DNA of 64,000 nucleotides, from contig NZ_MTFE01000010.1 in NCBI RefSeq assembly GCF_001953305.1, positions 178,146-242,145 of the forward strand, in the 5' to 3' direction. Each line of letters starts with the position of its first letter. Within the stretch, counting starts at the first letter, position 1. The notes under the pieces are model-generated. The model saw only the letters and a program-made list of their open reading frames with translations. It made no database searches and had not been told where the DNA came from. The DNA is from Cnuella takakiae (GTDB lineage Bacteria; Bacteroidota; Bacteroidia; Chitinophagales; Chitinophagaceae). Both the position numbers and the translations under genes were made by a program. Below, piece by piece: positions 35,719-43,800 of this stretch.

Positions 35719-37224
35719 ATGCAGAACGGAACCATGATGCAGTACTTCCACTGGTACTACCCCGCCGACGGCAGCCTATGGAAAAAAGTAAAGGCCGAAG
35801 CCCCCTACCTGGCCTCGCTGGGTATCAATGCCGTATGGCTGCCCCCTGCCTTCAAGGGCACCGAGGGCGACCAGAGCATCGGCTACGATGTATACGACCT
35901 CTACGACCTGGGCGAGTTCGACAGCAAGGGATCGGTACGCACCAAGTACGGCACCCGTGCCGAATACCTCGAGGCCATTGAAGCCCTCCACCAGCACCAG
36001 ATACAGGTATACGTAGACGTGGTGCTCAACCACCTGGGCGGCGGCGATGAAACCGAAACGGTGCGGGTGCTGGAGATGGACCCCGAGAGCCGCAACCAGG
36101 CCATCAGCGAGCCTTATGATATTGAAGCCTATACCCGTTTTACCTACCCGGCCAGGGGCAACAAGTACTCCGCCTTTACCTGGAACCATACCTGTTTTAC
36201 CGGTGTGGACTACGACCATGGCCGCAACTGCAACGGCATCTATAATATCCTCAACGAGTTTGGCCACAACTGGGAGGACATGATCTCCGATGAGAAGGAG
36301 AACTTCGACTACCTGATGTTTTGCGATGTGGAGTTCCGCAACCCCCATGTACGCGATGAGCTGAAATACTGGGGCCGCTGGTATTACGAAAACACGAAGT
36401 TCGACGGCGTGCGGCTGGACGCGGTGAAACATATCGCCCCCCAATTCTTCAACGAGTGGCTGGCCCATATGCGCGACTTTACCGGCAAGGAGCTTTTTGC
36501 CGTTGCCGAATACTGGGACCCCGGCAACCTGCCGCTTCTGGAACGTTATATCGAAGCCACCGAAGGCAAAATATCCCTGTTTGACGCGCCCCTCCAGAAC
36601 CGCCTCCATGCAGCCTCGCAAAGCGGCGCCGATTTCGACCTGAGCACCATTTTTAACGATACCCTGGTAAGTGCCCACCCGCACCTGGCAGTGACCCTGG
36701 TGGCCAACCACGACACCCAGCCCCTACAAGCCCTGGAAGCTGCGGTGGCGCCCTGGTTCAAACCCATTGCCTATGCCCTGATCCTGCTCCGCGACAAGGG
36801 CTACCCCTGTATCTTCTACCCTGACCTGTACAGCGCCGAGTACACCGATCTGGGGCAGGACGGCAACGAACACCACATTGTGATGCCGGCGCTGGCAGCC
36901 CTCCCGCAATTCCTCAAGTTGCGCAAGGAAGCCGCCTATGGCACCGAGCACAGCTACCTCGACCATCCCAACTGTATCGGCTGGACCCGCGAAGGACTGG
37001 AAGAAATCCCCAATAGCGGCTGCGCCGTGGTGATCTCCAACGGTGAGCCGGGCAACAAGTATATGTATGTGGGCAAACAGCACGCAGGCAAATTCTTTGT
37101 AGACGCCATTGGCAATGCCGCCGAAACCATCACCATCAACGAAGCAGGAGAAGCAGAATTCTACTGTGCCGGTGGCACGGTTGCGGTGTGGGTGGACCGG
37201 GACTTGTTGGGAAGGCTGGAGTGA
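35719..37224 (+). CDS. Cytoplasmic alpha-amylase, GH13 (liquefying type)
   Basis: The protein has 501 residues and no signal peptide, the size of cytoplasmic alpha-amylases of the AmyA/GH13_5 type. It starts MQNGTMMQYFHWYYPADG, typical for that subfamily. Conserved regions are visible: DVVLNH (region I), FDGVRLDAVKH with the nucleophile Asp near residue 232, FAVAEYWDP with the acid Glu near 262, and LVANHDTQP with the third Asp near 331. It hydrolyses alpha-1,4 links of intracellular glycogen or maltodextrins. It stands alone. The enzyme could act on sugars brought in by transporters elsewhere, or on storage polymer. Confidence 0.93.
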   Translation: MQNGTMMQYFHWYYPADGSLWKKVKAEAPYLASLGINAVWLPPAFKGTEGDQSIGYDVYDLYDLGEFDSKGSVRTKYGTRAEYLEAIEALHQHQIQVYVDVVLNHLGGGDETETVRVLEMDPESRNQAISEPYDIEAYTRFTYPARGNKYSAFTWNHTCFTGVDYDHGRNCNGIYNILNEFGHNWEDMISDEKENFDYLMFCDVEFRNPHVRDELKYWGRWYYENTKFDGVRLDAVKHIAPQFFNEWLAHMRDFTGKELFAVAEYWDPGNLPLLERYIEATEGKISLFDAPLQNRLHAASQSGADFDLSTIFNDTLVSAHPHLAVTLVANHDTQPLQALEAAVAPWFKPIAYALILLRDKGYPCIFYPDLYSAEYTDLGQDGNEHHIVMPALAALPQFLKLRKEAAYGTEHSYLDHPNCIGWTREGLEEIPNSGCAVVISNGEPGNKYMYVGKQHAGKFFVDAIGNAAETITINEAGEAEFYCAGGTVAVWVDRDLLGRLE

Positions 37225-37775
37225 TTACCTGGGTTACAGGTTGCAGGTGGCAGGATGCAAGTTGCCGGCTTCCAATATTAGTGAGCGCTATTGCAGCGGC
37301 GGCAGGCGGGTGCCAACACATCGGTATGATTGTGCCATTAGCCTCTGTCCTGCCGTCTCGCCTTAGACGAGATCGGCATCCATGCTAGCATCAGGAACTC
37401 CAAAGGGCAAGGATATCCGACATACGCCGGGATGATAGAACTCTTTGCCACTGTCATGCTGACGAATGTCAGCATCTCCTCCTGTTGTTGTACACTCCGA
37501 CGGGCTGAGGGGGATGCCGAAACAAGTTCGGCAAGACAATACCCTAGTACACTGTCATGCCGAACTTGTTTCGGCATCTCCTATTACCATCAGGAACTCC
37601 GGAGATTGCAGGGGATGCTGACATTCGTCAGCATGACCGTGTCTTTTACAGCACATAGTCCTTGGTGAATCACCAGTCCCTTTTATATAATCCATCTTTG
37701 CAAAAGCATTATCGCCATCTGTGCCCCTTCCTGTCCTCCCTGCCTTAGTTGACCCTGAACTTGTTTCCAAGAGGT
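37225..37775. repeat. Intergenic region with at least five palindromic repeats
   Basis: This is 551 bp between convergent genes. Copies seen: CCGTCTCGCCTTAGACGAGATCGGCAT at 37352-37379, CTGTCATGCTGACGAATGTCAGCATCTCC at 37451-37479, GATGCCGAAACAAGTTCGGCAAGACA at 37513-37538, its inverted form at 37552-37580, and GATGCTGACATTCGTCAGCATGACC at 37614-37638. Loop and arm sequences vary while the TGTCATGC/GCATCTCC borders are kept. No gene was recognised. Confidence 0.75.
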
Positions 37776-39212
37776 TCAAACCCGCCGCACCACCATCGCT
37801 ACATCCGTTGTCACCGTCCAGGGCAAACACAATTCCTTCCCGCCTTCATGGTGTGCCTCCAGGTTCTGGAGCACCACACCTTTCCGTGTATCCCATGTAG
37901 TAAGCCGGTAATTGCCCGCTGCGGTAAGAGGCAGGTGCACACAACCGCTCAGGGGTTCGACATCGGTGCGGAGCATACCATTTTTGCCAATGCTGTCCTT
38001 GCGCAAGAGCCAGAGGATAGCCTGGTCCGCATCGCCACAGCCAAAGGGCACCACCGCTGCATGGGAGGCTACCAGGGAGCCGTTCCAATTGCTGCGCTGG
38101 AAATTTTGCCAGTCCACCAGGGGCAGAAAGCGGCCCAGTGCTGCCTGTGCCTCCCGCATACCCGCTGTCAGGCTGTGCGGGTGCCGGTTGGGCCAGCGCA
38201 TACCCCCGCCTGCGCCACCCGACGCAAAATGCGCCCACTGGATGTGCCGGAAATACTCATCATCAAAAGGCTCGGGAAGGGTCTTCTTCTTATCCTTGAA
38301 AAGGTGGATGGGCCCGTGCTCGCTGTCGAAAAAAGGGCGCTGGTCCCTGATCTGGGCGAGGGCATCGGCGGTTAGGCGGCCCGTGCTGATGGCCGCATCC
38401 ACGGTATTGCGGGGATAGTCGATGGTCTTGCTCTCGTAAAAATGCACGGAGGCAAAATCGAGGGCGGGGTGGCGGAAGGCCGTTTCCACCGCCAGGGGAT
38501 GGTTGAGCAGCACCGGCCCGAACACCGATACGGTCTGGGGATGGACCCGGCCATGGAGGCGTAATTCGGTTTCCTTCAGGAAGCCGCCAATATCGGCCAC
38601 AAAATCGGCAAAGATGGTAGCCTCGTTCCCCGCATGGGCAGGGTGGATCTCGTTCCAGATATCCCAGGCAAAAAGGGCCCCGCTCCCGCCCCACCGTTCC
38701 GTAACAAAGGCCAGCCGGGCCTTGATGGCCTGGCGGGTATCCCTGCAGAGCAGCCATTGGCCCCGCTTGTCGCAGGTGCCACCATTGGCCTTTCGGTAGG
38801 GATGGTACTTCCAGCGGATCCACATCCAAAAGGTATCGTAAGGCGTGAGCAGGATGCGCATGCCATGCTTTTCGCAAAGCGCAAAGAGGTCGTCCCACAG
38901 CCGGATCATATTGGGCTGGAAGCGGCCCACCGGGTCTTCAAAATAGCGGTGCTCGCCCTGGCAGTATTCCAGCATCAGCCGCATACAGGTAACACCCTTA
39001 GCCACCAGCATGGCGATATAGGCCTCCGCCGTAGCCAAATCCTTGCGGCGAAAGATCCCTTTCAGCTCGGGCCAGGTGATGGCATCGTTCTGCCCGATGG
39101 GTGCCCAGGGGCTGCCGTCTTCGGTAAAAAAGTAGGGATGCCCGGGACGGGTCTGGATCCAGGAGAGCGAAGGGTGCACGGATTGGTAGGCGGGGATTGG
39201 TTGTGGGGCCAT
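37776..39212 (-). CDS. GH5-like (clan A) glycoside hydrolase, probable cellulase/mannanase fold
   Basis: From ATG 39212 the product has 478 residues (an upstream ATG at 39371 adds 53 less plausible residues). The first part reads like the start of a clan GH-A TIM barrel (GHPYFFTEDGSPWAPIGQND). The acid/base Glu lies in AWDIWNEIHP near residue 190 and the nucleophile Glu in PFFDSEHGPIHLF near residue 295. The last 90 residues may form a small beta domain. No signal peptide is visible with this start. The upstream in-frame segment contains FIWHLVLLM, which could be part of a leader if the longer start were used. Clan A membership is clear, while subfamily and substrate are not. It is convergent with the amylase. 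Confidence 0.8.
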   Translation of the reverse strand: MAPQPIPAYQSVHPSLSWIQTRPGHPYFFTEDGSPWAPIGQNDAITWPELKGIFRRKDLATAEAYIAMLVAKGVTCMRLMLEYCQGEHRYFEDPVGRFQPNMIRLWDDLFALCEKHGMRILLTPYDTFWMWIRWKYHPYRKANGGTCDKRGQWLLCRDTRQAIKARLAFVTERWGGSGALFAWDIWNEIHPAHAGNEATIFADFVADIGGFLKETELRLHGRVHPQTVSVFGPVLLNHPLAVETAFRHPALDFASVHFYESKTIDYPRNTVDAAISTGRLTADALAQIRDQRPFFDSEHGPIHLFKDKKKTLPEPFDDEYFRHIQWAHFASGGAGGGMRWPNRHPHSLTAGMREAQAALGRFLPLVDWQNFQRSNWNGSLVASHAAVVPFGCGDADQAILWLLRKDSIGKNGMLRTDVEPLSGCVHLPLTAAGNYRLTTWDTRKGVVLQNLEAHHEGGKELCLPWTVTTDVAMVVRRV

Positions 39213-39473
39213 AAACAGGAAAAGAGCAGGAGTAAAGCGAAATTGGTGCCATGAGCGGCAGTTGGGGTATTGTGCAAAGGATTGAGGAAACCTGAGATCT
39301 TTTGCAAGATGCATCAGCAATACAAGGTGCCAGATAAAGAAAATACAAAGCTTCCTACTTAAGACACCCAACCAGCCAGAGCGGTCTCTCCTGGCTCGCC
39401 CCGAATCGTCGACAAAGGTTTAATAATATAATTTGTGGCTAAGGCCCTAAACAGGAATTGTGCTGCAATGAAA

Positions 39474-39947
39474 TCAGAATAGCCCCCATTCATCCGTGAA
39501 ATCATCTTTCTGGAACTTGCTTACCCACCTGCGAAAACAGGCTTTGAACCGGTCTAGTTCAGCTTCAATTACCTGTTTGTGTACCGGGTCGGCAGCACCG
39601 GTTAGCACCGTATAGGCTACCTGCTCCCAAAGTTGCCGGCAATTAAACCGGATCAGGGCGGCGTTTTCCATCTTGATTTGGTATAGCGTATCACCACTGG
39701 CACCGATGATTTTGGGTGCAATGATGCCGGCGTTTTGGTAAATCAATACCCTGGCCGGGTGCGGATCGTCCCCGGCAGCAGGCAGGTTCTCGGCAAATGC
39801 CTCCACCAACTGGTACACTTCCCGCCACTGGTTGTATAGCAGCTCGCCCAATTCCAGTTCTTCCTTCCACTTCCAGGCTTCTTCTTCCGCTATGTGGGAA
39901 AGCATGTTTTTCCAGGCAGGAAGGCAGTTGAATTGATTCAATTCCAT
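39474..39947 (-). CDS. Hypothetical protein, mostly helical
   Basis: ATG at 39947 gives 157 residues starting MELNQFNCLPAWKNML; a longer frame from 40025 adds 26 residues of poor quality. The sequence is rich in Glu, Trp and Leu with long helices (AEEEAWKWKEELELGELLYNQW) and no membrane segment or signal. No family was recognised. The gene lies alone between the GH5-like gene and a repeat cluster. Confidence 0.6.
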   Translation of the reverse strand: MELNQFNCLPAWKNMLSHIAEEEAWKWKEELELGELLYNQWREVYQLVEAFAENLPAAGDDPHPARVLIYQNAGIIAPKIIGASGDTLYQIKMENAALIRFNCRQLWEQVAYTVLTGAADPVHKQVIEAELDRFKACFRRWVSKFQKDDFTDEWGLF

Positions 39948-40065
39948 GATGCAGTTGTTTGGCGGTTTTGGATGGGACAATTTACTTTGTTCCAAGGGCA
40001 ATTTCAATAACATGGAACTTTCCATTCACTACAGCGGGTAACTGAAGGAGCAGGCAAATATTGCC

Positions 40066-40308
40066 ATGTTTACCGAAGAACTTGTGGACATCTGCACCTC
40101 CCTGTATTGGACTTACCACCTGTTCAACGACCACCAGTTCCGGGGTATTTGTTTCAGCCCTGAAGGTTGCGAGCCCGTGCTTGGCCCATGCGACAGCCCG
40201 GTATGCAAACGAAAAGCAGCAACAACTACCACAAGAACACACGGTGCTCCGGTTGTTGGATTGGCTTGCCGCTATTTGGCCGAGCCCATAGGGCTCGAAT
40301 TTAAATAG
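40066..40308 (+). pseudogene. Possible small or frame-broken gene
   Basis: An 80-codon frame starts MFTEELVDICTSLYWTYHLFNDHQF, which reads like genuine protein for about 45 residues. After that the better-looking sequence (QQLPQEHTVLRLLDWLAAIW) is in another frame, which suggests a frameshifted remnant. It runs into the repeat cluster beginning at 40283. The opposite strand is also open, so this is weakly supported. Confidence 0.25.
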
Positions 40309-40498
40309 CCACCGGTGCAACCGGCGGAAAAGAAAGAATAGCCAATCCATTAACGCCCAACCCCGTAGGGGTTGAACCTCCAGGCATCAGCAGGTTCAAA
40401 CCCTACGGGGTTGGGCGTTATTAAATCTGATGCCGTTACAATTACCGCCGGTTGCTCCGGCGGCTATTCAGATGGAAGCCCTACGGGCTTCAGCAGCC
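40283..40498. repeat. Cluster of four palindromes (REP-like)
   Basis: In order: GAGCCCATAGGGCTC (40283-40297), a GCCACCGGTGCAACCGGCGG element (40309-40327), a long pair GCCCAACCCCGTAGGGGTTGAACCT (40355-40379) and AGGTTCAAACCCTACGGGGTTGGGC (40391-40415) forming one large hairpin, then CCGCCGGTTGCTCCGGCGG (40446-40464) and GAAGCCCTACGGGCTTC (40475-40491). The nested symmetry (outer GCC/GGC elements flanking the big hairpin) suggests one composite element. Confidence 0.8.
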
Positions 40499-40502
40499 AT
40501 CC

Positions 40503-40808
40503 TCAATTTAAAAACAATACCCCCGGCAAATGCCAAGGGTATTGTTTTGATAGTACCCTAATTCCATTTCCAGGTTGTTGTGGAAAAGCTGCAAGCTTAT
40601 AGCCACAGGCCGTAAGGGTTTTGGCCAACGGCCGCATATCCGCATCCAAAATATAACCGGTATGATATAGCATAGAGGTTATTGGATGGACCGCAAACAA
40701 CAGACAACCGGCATCGCTACCGTCGCCTTTGGATGGGGCGCCAATGGTACTGTGACGATACTCATTCTTGCCTGCCGCATTTATCGCAGCCTGATATTCA
40801 TAGGCCAC
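40503..40808 (-). CDS. Doubtful small ORF or gene remnant
   Basis: A 101-codon frame whose middle (GYILDADMRPLAKTLTACGYKLAAFPQQPGN) looks protein-like. The C-terminal end is translated from the hairpin at 40511-40548. No family or start signal was recognised. It may be the 3' fragment of a lost gene. Confidence 0.25.
   Translation of the reverse strand: MAYEYQAAINAAGKNEYRHSTIGAPSKGDGSDAGCLLFAVHPITSMLYHTGYILDADMRPLAKTLTACGYKLAAFPQQPGNGIRVLSKQYPWHLPGVLFLN
40511..40548. terminator. Hairpin AAAACAATACCC/GGGTATTGTTTT
   Basis: A 12-bp perfect stem with a 14-nt loop and flanking A/T runs. It lies beside the repeat cluster and may be a leftover terminator, since no well-supported gene ends right beside it. 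Confidence 0.5.
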
Positions 40809-40889
40809 AGCGGCAGGCCAAGAACCACTTCATTTTTCATAACCACCAATCACTACTCACTAATCACCAATACCTAATACCCAATACCC

Positions 40890-43800
40890 CTACTGCTTTA
40901 CCAGCTTCACCACGCTCCGCTGTTTCCCCTGCACCACTTCGGCGAGGTAGATGCCCGGGGCAAAGCTTTGGCCGATGGTAAAGGTCTGCCCGTTGCGGAG
41001 GCCCTGCTGCTGTTGCAGTAGCTTGCCGGTGCCGTTGAGCACCCGCAGGGTGATGGGTTCGCGGTTGTTGCCCTGCACCTGCAGCTGGAAGGAAGTACCC
41101 CTTTCTGCGGGGTTATTGGTCACCCCTACCTGTAACTGCGCCGTTTCCATTTCGGGGGTACGGGCAGCCTGTATGCTATTGGTAACCGGTGCGGTGCAGT
41201 TGGGAGCACAGCTGCCCAGGTAATCGCCATGCGCCAGGTGTTCGGCCACCTCGGAGGGGTCAACGCAAATGGCTACACAGGGGTTTTTGGCACTTCCGGT
41301 ACGGTGGCAGATACCCACCTTGGTGGTACCGCTTTTACCTGCCAGGCAACGCACATCCTCGGCATCAACAGCCACCGTGGCCATTTGCACGCAACCACCG
41401 GCATCGGTAACCGTAATGGTGAATACCGCGTTGGCCAGCAGGGTGGTATTTACCGAGTAGCTACCGCCGGCAGCAAGCCCCGAGATGGTGGATACCGGTA
41501 TGCCACCGGTCGTGGCAGGTACCGCGGGACAGCTGTTGTTGGTGGTAGTACCCGCAGCAGCGCTCCAGGTTTCATCACCCGCATCGTTGAGCACATTACA
41601 GCGCAGGGCGCGGTTCAGGGTCACCGACACGGTATAGGGCGCTACGCCACCTGTGGGCACCACTTTGATGGTGGAAGACTGGTCGCCGGGGAGGCCAAAA
41701 TACAACTGGCGCTTGCTGGCGGTGGCCGTAGCCGTCACACAGCTGATGGTTTGGTTCACCAGCCCTCTTTCGGGGAAGGTTGGTTTTTTGTCCAGGTAAA
41801 TCCGGAACTCGCCGGGTGCCAGGCTCACCTGCCCCGCCGTGGAACTGATATTGAAGGTATTACCCGAGAAGTACTCGTACCAGGTGCCGGTATGCTGCCA
41901 TTGGGGCTGTATGCTGCCAGCAGTAACGCCGAAATTGCCCACGATGGTCACATTCATATCGTGATGACTGAGGGTAATGCGCCGGAACTGGCCCGTGGGC
42001 GTCCAGGCAAACTGACCTTCTTCGAACACTTTGCTATTTTGGGCTACCAGGTTGATAATGGCTGCCGTGGCCTTGTAGAGGCGCTGGCGTTCTGCATCGC
42101 CGTAATAACCCAGGCTGCCGGCGCCCCAGGGCAGGGGTTTGTTGCCGGTGCGCCCGTTGAAGTCGATGGGCACATCATAACCCAGCTCGCCAAACTGCCA
42201 GATCATCTTGGGTCCCGGCGTGGTGAAGTAGAAGGCCGAAGCCAGTTTCACCCGTTCCAGTGCCGTTTTCACGTCTTTGATATTGTAGTCGCCGCTGCCC
42301 AGGCCTTCGTTCCTGGCCCTTACCATCAGGCGCTCCTCGTCGTGGCTTTCCATATAGGCCACCAGGCCCTTCTGCTGCCAGCCACGGGTAGCCGCCAGCG
42401 ACCAGCCCAGATCGGTATTGGTCTTACCGTTCACCACGTCGTTGTAGGGGTGGTTCATATTACCCCAGAGCATGATGCCGTAGTCGGCCAGTACCTTTTC
42501 CTCGCTATTGTCGGCCAGGTGCTCCATGATCACGTAGGCGCTGGCATCCACTGCGCGGATCTTGTCGGTCATCCTTTTCAGGATATCGATGCGCGACTGG
42601 TCATAAGCGCTCCAGGCACCCACATCGTTGGGATTGTTCTTTTGCGTAAAGCCCTTGCTCAGGTCGAAACGGTAGCCGTCGAACTTGTACTCCTCCAGCC
42701 AGTAGCGGTTCACATCATCCACATAGCGCTTGGTATAGGCGCTTTCGTGGTTGAAGTCGTACCCTACGTTGAAGGGGTGGGTAGCATCGGGGTTGAACCA
42801 GGGGCTGTTGGCCGCGGGTTTGCCGTTGGCGGCATCCCAGTACATCCGCACCATGGGGCTCTGGCCAAACTGGTGGTTGAGCACCATATCCAGCAACACC
42901 ACGAAACCCAGCTCGTGTGCCTTGTCGATAAAAGCCTTGAGGTCGTTCCTGGTGCCGTAGTATTTATCGGGGGCAAAGAGGTAAGACGGGTTGTAGCCCC
43001 AGCTTTCGTTGCCTTCGTATTCCATGATGGGCAGGAGCTCGATGGCATTTACACCCAAACGCTTCAGGTAGGTAAGCGTATCGGCCAGTTCCTTATAGCT
43101 GTGCGAGGCCAGGAAATCGCGGAGCAGCAGTTCGTACACCACCAGGTTTTCTTTGGCGGGGCGGCCGCCCTTCACCGAGGGGTTCTTCCAGGCATAGGCC
43201 TGCTGTCCTGTTTGCAGCACCGTGGCAATGCCATCTGCCGTGCGGTTGTAAGCTACCGGGTTGGGGTAAACCGATGCAGGGATCTTGCTATCGTTGAAGG
43301 GGTCGGCCACCTTGTCGGCATATGGGTCACCAACCTTGATGGTACCGTCCACCCAGTACTGGAACACGTATTCCTTACCCGGTGTAAGCCCGGCCAACTG
43401 CAACCAGAAGTACTCGCCATCGGGGGTTTGGTTCATCTGGTAGTTGTTGGCAACGGTCCAGTTGTTGAAATCACCCACCACGTAGGCAAAGGCCTTTTTA
43501 GGCGCCAGCAACACCAGGGTAGCCCTGGTGGGATCGGCGGGATCGTAGTTGATGCCATTGCGCAAACCCGCAGGCATGGCCACAATGTTATTGGGCAGGC
43601 GTATGGTAAGCGACAAGGCCTTTTCCGCTACCACTTCTTTCCCATCCAGCAGGGCCCTTACCCGCAACTGGATGCTGGTAGCCGCACCCACGGTATAGGT
43701 GTAGCTGATGGTTTGGCTGTTGGCAGCCTGTGCCACCTGTTTATAACCACTGCCCTCGTTGATCTCCAGGATAATGGAACTTGCCTGTGCCGAAGCTTCG

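Noticed and set aside
35399-37640. Spaced palindromes considered as a CRISPR array
   Set aside because: Repeat spacing is irregular, the arms differ between copies and no cas gene is present.
39982-40350. 122-codon minus-strand frame
   Set aside because: It overlaps the repeat cluster, begins in palindromic DNA and contains Cys/Ser runs unlike a normal protein.
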